The position numbers were made by a program, and so were the translations under genes. Shown here in pieces: positions 27,660-35,956 of a DNA stretch of 64,000 nt (position 1 is the first letter of the stretch; every line of letters starts with the position of its first letter). Under the pieces are notes generated by a model. The model was not told the DNA's origin. It did no database searches and saw nothing but the letters and a program-made list of their open reading frames with translations. Source of the stretch: Opitutaceae bacterium (GTDB lineage Bacteria > Verrucomicrobiota > Verrucomicrobiia > Opitutales > Opitutaceae); contig JAUYAK010000126.1 of assembly GCA_030693515.1 (NCBI GenBank), positions 1 through 64,000 of the forward strand, written 5' to 3'.

Positions 27660-27977
27660 TCAGGCCAACCCGCCACAGAACTTGAGCTGGGCGATGAGCC
27701 GGTGGACGTTTTCCGGCGCGATGCGATCGGTGATGACGGAGCGGGGGTAGTTGGGCTCGAGGTCAAGTCGCACGCCGTCCTCTGTCCCGGGCTTCACGAA
27801 ATCCTCCACGAAATCCATCCCGCCGCGCGCCCGTATCCAGCGCCAGTAGGGATCGGGGTTGTCGGACTCGATCACGATCTCGGCGTGCAGAAAAATGTGG
27901 CAGTAGAGCGTCAGATCCCGGAACGAGGCGAACCACGTGGGAGGCGTCACCAACTGGTCTCGAATGATGAGGGACAT
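27660..27977 (-). CDS. small protein of unknown function
   Basis: The 105-residue protein is not recognised. It has an aromatic N-terminal half (PPTWFASFRDLTLYCHIFLH, then DPYWRWIRARGG) and ends DRIAPENVHRLIAQ plus LKFCGGLA. It has no signal peptide or membrane segment. The presence of a second, partial copy of its end at 26807-26905 with the same reading frame supports real coding. Confidence 0.6.
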   Translation of the reverse strand: MSLIIRDQLVTPPTWFASFRDLTLYCHIFLHAEIVIESDNPDPYWRWIRARGGMDFVEDFVKPGTEDGVRLDLEPNYPRSVITDRIAPENVHRLIAQLKFCGGLA

Positions 27978-28036
27978 CGCTCGTGCTTGGGATTAGCAGG
28001 CTTGCGGCCAATATCGGCACAAGGGCGGAGTTTTTG

Positions 28037-28109
28037 AACCGCAGCTGGCCTTGGCGGCAAACAAATGGATTTTGCCTTTATCCGTGTCCATCCGTGTCCA
28101 TCTGTGGTT
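28037..28109. repeat. intergenic repeat with terminal inverted repeats and 10-base tandem units
   Basis: The element starts AACCGCAG and ends CTGTGGTT, which pair as imperfect terminal inverted repeats. Inside the right end are tandem units ATCCGTGTCC, ATCCGTGTCC and ATCTGTGGTT (28080-28109). Similar 'CCGTGTCCATCTGTGG' strings are known to me as dispersed intergenic repeats in several phyla. It occupies the leader of gpmI, 12 bases before the start. Confidence 0.55.
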
Positions 28110-28121
28110 GCTTCGAAATCC

Positions 28122-29714
28122 ATGACCACTCCGCGCCAGCCCGTCCTCCTTGTCATCCGCGATGGCTGGGGCAAGAACCCCGATGCCTCGCAGAACGCCA
28201 CCAACGCCGTCTTCCTCGCGAAGAAGGCCTGCGACGATCGCCTGCATGCGAAATACCCGCACACGCTCGTGCGCGCCTCGGGCCTTGATGTCGGCCTGCC
28301 CGACGGCGTGATGGGCAACAGCGAAGTCGGCCACGAAAACATCGGCGCGGGCCGCATCGTGGATCAGGAGCTGGTGCGGTTGAACAAGCTCTTTTCCGAC
28401 GGCAAGCTCGCCGGCAACCCCGTGTGGCGCGCCGCCATTGCGCGGGTGAAGTCGCGGCCCGGCGCGCGGCTGCACCTCATGGGCATCGTGAGCGACGCGG
28501 GTGTGCACGGCATGCTGGAGCACCTCTATGGGATTTTGCGCGAGGCCAAGGCCGAGGGGCTCGGCACCGGCCAGGTGATGATCCATGCTTTCACTGACGG
28601 GCGCGATACGCCGCCGTCGAGCGGGCTCGGCTACGTGCGGCAGGTCGAGGCGCAGTGCCGCGCCATCGGGATCGGGAAAATCGCGACGGTCTGCGGCCGC
28701 TTCTGGGCGATGGACCGCGACAACCGTTGGGAGCGCGTGCAGCAAGCCTACGACATGCTCACCGGGCGCGCCGCGGTCGCCACCGCGTCCAGTGCCGAGG
28801 GCGCGATCGAGAGCTATTACGCGAAGCCGCTCAGCGAGACGCAGAAAGGCGACGAGTTCGTGCCCGCGACCTGGATCACGGGCCCCGACGGCAAGCCGCT
28901 CGCCACCATTGCCGATGGCGATGCCGTGCTCTTCTACAACTACCGCGGCGATCGCCCGCGCGAGATTACCCGGGCGTTTACGATCGACGGGTTCAAGGAT
29001 TTCGACCGCGGCCCGAAGCTCGACCTCTACTTTGCGACGATGACGGAATACGAGTCCGACCTGCCCGTGCATGTGATCTCGGGCAAGCCGGAGAAATTGA
29101 AAAACATCCTCGCCGAAGTCGTGAGCGACGCCGGAATCGCGCAGTTCCGCTGCGCCGAAACGGAAAAGAACCCGCACGTGACTTTTTTCTTCAACAACTA
29201 CCGCAAGGCCCTGTTTCCGGGTGAGGAGCGCTCCTGTCCGGCCAGCCCGAAGGTCGCGACCTACGACCTGCAGCCCGAGATGGCGGCGGCCGAAGTGACA
29301 GCCGTGGCCAAGGCGGCGATACTCTCGGGCAAGTTCGGCCTCGTCGTCGTAAATTTTGCGAACCCCGACATGACCGGCCACACCGGCTCATTGCCCGCGA
29401 CGATCAAGGCCGTGGAGGCCACGGACCGCGGCGTGGGTGAACTGCTCGCGGCGCTGGATAGTGTGGGCGGCCGAGCGGTCGTCTGCGCGGACCACGGCAA
29501 CGCGGAGCAGATGTGGGACCCGACCGTCAACGGCCCGCACACCGCGCACACGCTGAATCTCGTGGAGGTGTTTGTCGTCGGCGAAGGTTTCGCCGCGGGC
29601 ATAACGAAGATGCGCGACGGCGGACGCCTCGCCGACATCGCGCCCACTGTGCTACACCTGATGGGCCTGCCCAAGCCGGCGGAGATGACGGGCGAGAGCT
29701 TGATCGCCTGGTGA
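28122..29714 (+). CDS. gpmI: 2,3-bisphosphoglycerate-independent phosphoglycerate mutase
   Basis: The 530-residue enzyme interconverts 3- and 2-phosphoglycerate in glycolysis. It starts MTTPRQPVLLVIRDGWG, with the metal-binding Asp14 and catalytic Ser67 in GVMGNSEVGHENIGAGR. Further marks are IHAFTDGRDTPPSSG, CGRFWAMDRDNRW, NFANPDMTGHTG and VCADHGNAEQM, all metal or substrate motifs of the family. Length is slightly above the common 510. ATG 28122 is preferred to an upstream in-frame ATG at 28065 that lies inside the intergenic repeat. Confidence 0.95.
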   Translation: MTTPRQPVLLVIRDGWGKNPDASQNATNAVFLAKKACDDRLHAKYPHTLVRASGLDVGLPDGVMGNSEVGHENIGAGRIVDQELVRLNKLFSDGKLAGNPVWRAAIARVKSRPGARLHLMGIVSDAGVHGMLEHLYGILREAKAEGLGTGQVMIHAFTDGRDTPPSSGLGYVRQVEAQCRAIGIGKIATVCGRFWAMDRDNRWERVQQAYDMLTGRAAVATASSAEGAIESYYAKPLSETQKGDEFVPATWITGPDGKPLATIADGDAVLFYNYRGDRPREITRAFTIDGFKDFDRGPKLDLYFATMTEYESDLPVHVISGKPEKLKNILAEVVSDAGIAQFRCAETEKNPHVTFFFNNYRKALFPGEERSCPASPKVATYDLQPEMAAAEVTAVAKAAILSGKFGLVVVNFANPDMTGHTGSLPATIKAVEATDRGVGELLAALDSVGGRAVVCADHGNAEQMWDPTVNGPHTAHTLNLVEVFVVGEGFAAGITKMRDGGRLADIAPTVLHLMGLPKPAEMTGESLIAW

Positions 29715-29728
29715 TTTCGCCCGGCGGG

Positions 29729-29748
29729 GCGCGTTGAAATCAACGCGC
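29729..29748. terminator. hairpin between convergent gpmI and dedA-type genes
   Basis: GCGCGTTGA and TCAACGCGC are perfect 9-base arms around AA. It lies 15 bases after the gpmI stop and just before the stop of the convergent gene. The following T-tract is weak (CTCCGCTTTAGG), so it may work as a two-way terminator or only protect transcript ends. Confidence 0.5.
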
Positions 29749-29754
29749 TCCGCT

Positions 29755-30387
29755 TTAGGCCGTCCGCGACCGGTGCCGGCGGCGCCAAGCGATGAGGACG
29801 ACAGTGCCGAGAATGGACACCAGGACGGCGGTCACGACGAGCGTCCAGAAATGGGTGTCGGCGACCGCTTCGCTCAGGGCTTCGAGATTTTCGGCGAAGC
29901 GCACGCCGATCCAATGGCCGAGAAAGACAAAGACCGGCACGCTGACCAGTGCGGCGAGACCATCGTAGCAGAGAAAGCGCAGATAGGGCACGTGCATGGC
30001 GCCCGCGGTGCAGAAGAACGGCGCACGGATGCCAGGCAGGAAGCGCGCGAAGAAAAGCCCTTTGCGCCCGTGGCGCTCGAAGCGGTCGCGGGCGCGCTGT
30101 TGCTTTTCATGAGGGAAAAGCCGTTGCAGCCACGGCATCGTGAGCAGGCGCACCCCGAAACGTCGGCCGACCAGAAAAATGATGGAATCGCCGATCATCA
30201 CACCGGCATACATGAGCACGGTGGTCGTCACCCAGTTATGGCCGATGCTTGCGCTGCAAATGCCCGCCGCGATGAGGACGATGTCTTCCGGCATGGGAAT
30301 GCCGAGGCCGCAGCCGACCAAAATGAAAAACAGTCCCCAGATGGCCCAAGAGGAGCCTTGAAAGTGGGCGAGCAATGCTTCGATCAT
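29755..30387 (-). CDS. DedA-family membrane protein
   Basis: The 210-residue protein starts MIEALLAHFQGSSWAIWGLF and has the DedA (SNARE-associated) marks: GCGLGIPMPEDIVLIAAG, GDSIIFLVGRRFG, and the second-half FFARFLPGIRAPFFCTAG with the conserved Arg/Pro/Gly-Arg. Four to five membrane segments are visible. DedA proteins act as lipid carrier flippases or in proton-dependent membrane homeostasis. ATG 30387 is chosen because upstream codons of the open frame are not protein-like and run into the aspS promoter region. Confidence 0.9.
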   Translation of the reverse strand: MIEALLAHFQGSSWAIWGLFFILVGCGLGIPMPEDIVLIAAGICSASIGHNWVTTTVLMYAGVMIGDSIIFLVGRRFGVRLLTMPWLQRLFPHEKQQRARDRFERHGRKGLFFARFLPGIRAPFFCTAGAMHVPYLRFLCYDGLAALVSVPVFVFLGHWIGVRFAENLEALSEAVADTHFWTLVVTAVLVSILGTVVLIAWRRRHRSRTA

Positions 30388-30550
30388 CGGGGAGGGGAGC
30401 TGCGGACAAAGCGGAGTTCCCGCCTGCCGGGCAAGCATCAAACCATGCGGTTTCCGCGGAGCGTCCGATGGCTGCGAGGCGGCAGAATTAGTGTTTGCCC
30501 CGGCCGCGGGCGTCGCCCTTCCTGATCCGTTTCTCCCGAAAGTCATCCTC

Positions 30551-32338
30551 ATGAAGCGCACCCATCACTGTGCCCAGCTCACTTCGGCCGATATTGGCGC
30601 GAGCGTCTCCCTCCTCGGCTGGGTGGACACGATCCGCGACCAAGGCGGCATCATCTTCGTCGATTTGCGCGACCGCAAGGGCGTCACGCAAATCCAGCTC
30701 GAGCCGCGCGATAATGCGAATCTCGCCGAGCAGCTGAAGCACCTCAAGCCGGAGTCCGTCATCGGCATCGCGGGCAAAGTCGTGCAGCGGCCGGCCGGCA
30801 CCGAGAACAAGAACCTGCCCACCGGCGAAATCGAGATCGTGGCCTCGTCGCTCGACATCCACAACATCTCCGAGACGCCGCCGTTCCCGCTCGACGACGC
30901 GGGCGGCGACAAGGTCAACGAGGATCTCCGCCTCACCTACCGTTACCTTGACCTGCGCCGGCCCAAGATGCGGAAGAACCTCCAGGTGCGCCACAAGGCC
31001 GCCAAGTCGATCCGCGACTACTTCGACTCCCAGGAATTCATCGAGGTCGAGACCCCCGCGCTCTTCAAGAGCACGCCGGAGGGGGCGCGCGAGTATCTCG
31101 TGCCGTCGCGCATCCACGCGGGCCAGTTCTACGCGCTCTCGCAGTCGCCCCAGCAATTCAAGCAGATCCTGATGGTGGCGGGCGTGGAAAAATATTTCCA
31201 GATCGCGCGCTGCTTCCGCGACGAGGACCTGCGGGCGGACCGGCAGATGGAGTTCACCCAAGTCGACGTAGAGGCCTCGTTCGTGACGCGTGAAGACATC
31301 TACGCGCTCTTCGAAGGCATGCTGAAGAAGCTGTGGAAGGATGTGCTCGGGACGGACATCCCGACGCCTTTCCCGCGGCTGCCGTTTCACGATGCGATGA
31401 ACCGCTACGGCGTGGACAAGCCCGACGTGCGTTTCGGCCTCGAACTTGTCGACCTCTCGGCGACGTTCAAGGACTCGGCGTTCAAGGTGTTTCAATCCAC
31501 CGTCGCCAGCGGCGGTGTGATCAAAGCGATCAACGCCAAGGGCCTCGCCGATCTCACGCAGGGCGAGCTGAAGAGCCTCGAGGAGATCGCAAAATCCCTC
31601 GGTGCGAAGGGCCTCGCCTTCATCAAGGTCGAGGGCGGCGAATGGAAATCACCCATCGTGAAATTCTTCTCGGACGCCGAGAAGGCCGCGCTCACCGAGA
31701 AGCTCGGCATCGCGGAGGGCGACCTCGTGTTTTTCGCCGCGGCGCCCTGGGAAAAAGCCTGCGCGATCCTCGGCCGGCTGCGGCTTGAGGCGGCGCAACT
31801 CCTCGTGAAGCGCGGCAAGATGACGATTCGCCACGACGACTGGCGTTTTCTCTGGGTGATCGATTTTCCGCTGATGTCGCACGACGAGGCGGAGAACCGC
31901 TACGTCGCCACGCACCATCCGTTCACCGCGCCCGTGCCGGAAGATGCGCAGTATCTCGACAGCGATCCGAAGAAAGTCCGCGGCCAGCATTACGACGTTG
32001 TGCTCAACGGCATGGAGCTGGGCGGCGGCTCGATCCGCATCCACCAGCCGGCGTTGCAGAAGAAAGTCTTCGAGGAGGTGCTCAAGATTCCGGCCGATGT
32101 CGTCGAGAGCCGCTTCGGCTACATGCTCAAGGCCTTCACCTACGGCGCCCCGCCGCACGGTGGCATCGCCTTCGGCCTCGATCGCATGTGCGCGCTGCTT
32201 TGTGGCACGACGAGCATTCGCGACGTGATTGCCTTCCCCAAGACGCAAAAGGGCCAGGATCTCATGGCGCAGAGCCCCACGCCCGTCACGCCCCGGCAGC
32301 TCAAGGAACTCCACATCGCGACGGTGATGCCGGAATAG
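30551..32338 (+). CDS. aspS: aspartyl-tRNA synthetase
   Basis: The 595-residue class II synthetase begins MKRTHHCAQLTSADIGASVS, with the OB-fold anticodon domain (GWVDTIRDQGGIIFVDLRDR). Catalytic motifs follow: motif 1 near FDSQEFIEVETPAL, the QSPQQFKQILM aspartate-binding segment, motif 2 FRDEDLRADRQMEFTQ, the bacterial GAD insertion (about 285-410), GMELGGGSIRIHQ, and motif 3 GIAFGLDRMCALLCG. It charges tRNA-Asp (or tRNA-Asn as well if non-discriminating). The start 30551 follows the family N-terminus. Confidence 0.96.
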   Translation: MKRTHHCAQLTSADIGASVSLLGWVDTIRDQGGIIFVDLRDRKGVTQIQLEPRDNANLAEQLKHLKPESVIGIAGKVVQRPAGTENKNLPTGEIEIVASSLDIHNISETPPFPLDDAGGDKVNEDLRLTYRYLDLRRPKMRKNLQVRHKAAKSIRDYFDSQEFIEVETPALFKSTPEGAREYLVPSRIHAGQFYALSQSPQQFKQILMVAGVEKYFQIARCFRDEDLRADRQMEFTQVDVEASFVTREDIYALFEGMLKKLWKDVLGTDIPTPFPRLPFHDAMNRYGVDKPDVRFGLELVDLSATFKDSAFKVFQSTVASGGVIKAINAKGLADLTQGELKSLEEIAKSLGAKGLAFIKVEGGEWKSPIVKFFSDAEKAALTEKLGIAEGDLVFFAAAPWEKACAILGRLRLEAAQLLVKRGKMTIRHDDWRFLWVIDFPLMSHDEAENRYVATHHPFTAPVPEDAQYLDSDPKKVRGQHYDVVLNGMELGGGSIRIHQPALQKKVFEEVLKIPADVVESRFGYMLKAFTYGAPPHGGIAFGLDRMCALLCGTTSIRDVIAFPKTQKGQDLMAQSPTPVTPRQLKELHIATVMPE

Positions 32339-32346
32339 GCCGGATT

Positions 32347-32390
32347 GATTTCGCCGCAGGCAAACGACGGCGTTTGTTCTGCGCGAAATC
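32347..32390. terminator. long hairpin between convergent aspS and the cysteine-rich gene
   Basis: Three stacked perfect arms pair in register: GATTTCG/CGAAATC, CGCAG/CTGCG and CAAACG/CGTTTG, with loop ACGG and small bulges, for 18 base pairs in 44 bases. It fills the gap between two convergent stops (32338 and 32405). No T-tract follows on the plus strand, so termination is inferred from position; a REP-like origin is possible. Confidence 0.5.
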
Positions 32391-32404
32391 GTATCGAATC
32401 CGGG

Positions 32405-33091
32405 TCAGCCGGACTTTTTCGGCTGGGAGAAAATCGTGCGCAACATCTCGAAGTTGTCGTCGCGATCCAGCGTGAAAAATTGCGCGAAGAGATCCAGAGC
32501 GGCCAGGGCGTTCTTGTCGGCATCCGCCCGGCAATGGATTCGGATGCGTTGGATGAAGCATTGGTTGAGCGTCTTCACTGCTTCGTAGCGACGATCGGTT
32601 TGCGCGATGCAGTCCGCGAAGGTGGAGGTGGAGTCGGCCAGGAAGGACCCGACCAACTCGAGCCCGAGCACGCGAAAGAGCGTCTCATCCGGATCGGCAA
32701 ACGGGAGGTGAAAACGTGCCAGCGGTCGGAGCCAATCCAGATGGGGGCAACCGCTGCAGGCCATGATGAGCCCGAACAAGGAGCGCAATCCATCCTGGGT
32801 CGCACACTCCAGCGAATAGGTTCGCTCCGGGGTATGGACCGTGACGACGGCGCGGGTGTAGGATACGGTGTCCTCCACGATATGATCGATGTTCTGCGCG
32901 ACGGGGCAAAGCGGAGAGTCTGCGGACTTCAGGGGGCAGTTGCTGCACTGCTGAAATTCCAGCTTGGTCCACGCGGCCGCGGGTGCCGCTGAGGGCCGGG
33001 GCAGCAGGCGGTGCTGATCGTCGAAGTCCAGCTCGTAGCGTCGCGTGACGCCGTCTTGAAAAGTGAACACGTAGGTGATCGAGCGCGCCAT
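32405..33091 (-). CDS. cysteine-rich protein of unknown function
   Basis: The 228-residue soluble protein is not recognised. It opens with a strand-rich MARSITYVFTFQDGVTRRYE, then has a cysteine cluster, CSNCPLKSADSPLCPVAQ (about 49-66), CATQ and CSGCPHL (about 95-118), that could bind a metal or iron-sulfur centre. The C-terminal half is helical and acidic. It is convergent with aspS and divergent from glnK. Function unknown. Confidence 0.75.
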   Translation of the reverse strand: MARSITYVFTFQDGVTRRYELDFDDQHRLLPRPSAAPAAAWTKLEFQQCSNCPLKSADSPLCPVAQNIDHIVEDTVSYTRAVVTVHTPERTYSLECATQDGLRSLFGLIMACSGCPHLDWLRPLARFHLPFADPDETLFRVLGLELVGSFLADSTSTFADCIAQTDRRYEAVKTLNQCFIQRIRIHCRADADKNALAALDLFAQFFTLDRDDNFEMLRTIFSQPKKSG

Positions 33092-33741
<650 letters not shown>

Positions 33742-33826
33742 GCCGCGGGTGAGGGGCGCGCGTTCGAGCGCGCGATGAGGCATGTCATAACCGCCAAGCC
33801 CGTGATTCACGCATTGTGTGCGCTGA

Positions 33827-35362
33827 ATGAATCAGGCTCATTCGGGTCTCCCCTGCATGCATGCCCTGTCCCTGCTCCTCCGTTGCGCCGGTATCTCGCT
33901 GGCTTTGATTGTTTCCGCGGCCGCCCAAACACCACCGGCCGCCGCTGCGCCCGCGCCGACGCTTGAACAGCGGCTGGCGAGCGTTGAGGCCTATCTCGCC
34001 AACGCTGACCCCTCGGCGCCGCTGAAAACCGGGCCGAAGGACAAGGCCGGCCATGCGACGATTCCCGCCGGCCTCACCACGCCCTCGGTCGGCATCCCGG
34101 GGCCGGGGCACAACACGTGGCTCATGGTGAGCGCCGCGCTCGTCATCTTCATGACGCTGCCGGGCCTCGGGCTTTTCTACGGCGGCCTCGTGCGGACGAA
34201 GAATGTCCTCTCCGTGATCGCGTGGTGCTTTGGAATCATGAGCCTCGTCACCGTGCTGTGGTGGGCGGTGGGCTACAGTTTGGTTTTCGGGAAAAGCTTC
34301 GACAGTCCGTTTCTCGGCGGCACGGAGTTCTTCTTTCTCCGCGGAGTCGGCGCGGAGCCCAATACCGATTATTCGTTCTGGGTCTCGCACAGCGTCTTCG
34401 CGACCTACCAGCTGGCGTTTGCGGTGATCACGCCGGCCGTGCTCATCGGTGCGGTGGTGGAGCGGATGAAGTTCTCGGCGGTGCTGGTGTTCTCTGCCCT
34501 GTGGCTGCTGCTGGTTTATTGCCCGCTCGCGCACATGGTCTGGGGCGCCAACGGCTACATGAACGGTCTCGCCAACGCCGGCGCGGGCATCCGGGCGATC
34601 GATTTTGCGGGCGGCATGGTGGTGGAGATGGCGTCGGGCTTTTCCGCGCTGGTGCTCTGCATCGTCCTCGGGCCGCGGCTCGGGCATGGCAAGACCCCGA
34701 TGCCGCCGCACAGCCTGGTCGTGACCGTGATTGGCACCGGCATGCTGTGGATCGGCTGGTATGGCTTCAACGCGGGCTCCGCGCTCGGATCGGATGGCGT
34801 CGCGGCCAATGCCTTTCTCACCACCACGCTCGCCGCCGCGGTGGCCTCGGGCACGTGGGCGGCACTCGAGGCGCTGACGCGTGGCAAGGCCAGCGTGCTC
34901 GGCTTCTGCTCGGGCGCGGTGGCCGGCTTGGTCACGATCACGCCGGCGTGCGGCTACGTCGATGTCACGGGCGCGATGGTCGCGGGGGTGCTCGGCGGGC
35001 TCGTGCCGTTTCTGGCCTGCACCAAGTTGAAGGCTTGGCTGAACTATGACGACGCGCTCGACGTGCTGGGTATCCACGGCGTCGGCGGGCTCGTCGGCTT
35101 GCTCATCACGGGGGTGTTTGCCTCGACGACGGCGAATCCGAATCTCTCCAACAACCTCGCCGCGCTCGTCGGCCAGTCGCTCTGGCGTGAGCAGCTCAAG
35201 GGCATCGGCGTGACGCTGCTCCTCACGGTGGGCGGCACGGCGCTCATCGCGCTGGCGGTCAAGGGCATCATGGGCCTGCGGCCGACCATCGAGGCCGAGG
35301 TCGAGGGGCTCGACATCAGCGAGCACGGCGAGGAAGGCTACATCTACGATCCGAAGTCCTGA
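33827..35362 (+). CDS. amt: ammonium transporter with Glu at the first twin-His position
   Basis: The 511-residue Amt/Rh channel has a signal peptide (about 1-34), a short periplasmic lead, then eleven membrane helices. Family motifs include LPGLGLFYGGLVRTKNVLSV, FAVITPAVLIGAVVERMKFS and PLAHMVWG. In the pore, the second twin-His residue is kept (H417 in LGIHGVGG), but the first is Glu267 in IDFAGGMVVEMASG, where the companion transporter has His. Asp259 before it is kept. Glu at this place is known from some fungal Mep proteins and changes transport. A start at the ATG ten codons later is equally plausible. Followed 26 bases later by glnK copy 2. Confidence 0.95.
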   Translation: MNQAHSGLPCMHALSLLLRCAGISLALIVSAAAQTPPAAAAPAPTLEQRLASVEAYLANADPSAPLKTGPKDKAGHATIPAGLTTPSVGIPGPGHNTWLMVSAALVIFMTLPGLGLFYGGLVRTKNVLSVIAWCFGIMSLVTVLWWAVGYSLVFGKSFDSPFLGGTEFFFLRGVGAEPNTDYSFWVSHSVFATYQLAFAVITPAVLIGAVVERMKFSAVLVFSALWLLLVYCPLAHMVWGANGYMNGLANAGAGIRAIDFAGGMVVEMASGFSALVLCIVLGPRLGHGKTPMPPHSLVVTVIGTGMLWIGWYGFNAGSALGSDGVAANAFLTTTLAAAVASGTWAALEALTRGKASVLGFCSGAVAGLVTITPACGYVDVTGAMVAGVLGGLVPFLACTKLKAWLNYDDALDVLGIHGVGGLVGLLITGVFASTTANPNLSNNLAALVGQSLWREQLKGIGVTLLLTVGGTALIALAVKGIMGLRPTIEAEVEGLDISEHGEEGYIYDPKS

Positions 35363-35388
35363 GGCTCCAAACCCCAACACCCGCCGCC

Positions 35389-35727
35389 ATGAAACTCGTC
35401 ATCGCCATCATCAAACCCTTCAAGCTCGAGGACGTGAAGGCCGCCCTCACCGCCGTCGGCATCTCCGGCCTGACCGTGACCGATGTGAAGGGCTTCGGCC
35501 GCCAGAAGGGCCACACCGAGATCTACCGCGGCAGCGAATACACGGTCGATTTCCTGCCCAAGCTCCGCATCGAGATCGCGGTCGCCGATGAACTGGTCGG
35601 CGCCACGATCGATGCGCTGCTGCGCTCCGCCCACACGGGCAAGATCGGTGACGGAAAGATCTTCGTCATGCCGCTCGGTGAAATCGTGCGGATCCGCACC
35701 GGCGAGCAGGGCGAAGCGGCGGTCTGA
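35389..35727 (+). CDS. glnK: PII signal-transduction protein, second copy
   Basis: The 112-residue PII protein begins [20 protein letters not shown] and keeps Y51 and the T-loop [14 protein letters not shown]. It is the most diverged of the three: the C-terminal segment reads PLGEIVRIRTGEQGEAAV where the others have [14 protein letters not shown]. It pairs in order with the Glu-type transporter before it, so it may be that channel's own plug. Same operon as glnK copy 1 and amt. Confidence 0.94.
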   Translation: MKLVIAIIKPFKLEDVKAALTAVGISGLTVTDVKGFGRQKGHTEIYRGSEYTVDFLPKLRIEIAVADELVGATIDALLRSAHTGKIGDGKIFVMPLGEIVRIRTGEQGEAAV

Positions 35728-35865
35728 GTGCGGAGTAGAGGCGTGGCCCGCGGCGCTGGGGCATGCCTCACGCAGCCTCGCGCTACCTTCGGGATGCGGG
35801 CGGCCCGGCTGAGGTCTTCCGCTTTTCACGCACCTGGGAAATCACGCAAATCCCCTCATGCGCGG

Positions 35866-35900
35866 GCGAAAGGTGCCCGCCGAAAAGTTTTTCGGGTTTT
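35866..35900 (+). terminator. possible intrinsic terminator after glnK copy 2
   Basis: A GGGC/GCCC hairpin is followed by CCGAAAA paired with TTTTCGG (35880-35895) and then GTTTT. Strength is uncertain. If real it splits the module into glnK-amt-glnK and amt-glnK units; the 229-base gap before the second amt supports a separate promoter. Confidence 0.35.
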
Positions 35901-35956
35901 CCATGCATGACGCTCATCCGCGGCATCGCATCTGCTAACTGGGTGTGTCCTCCACT

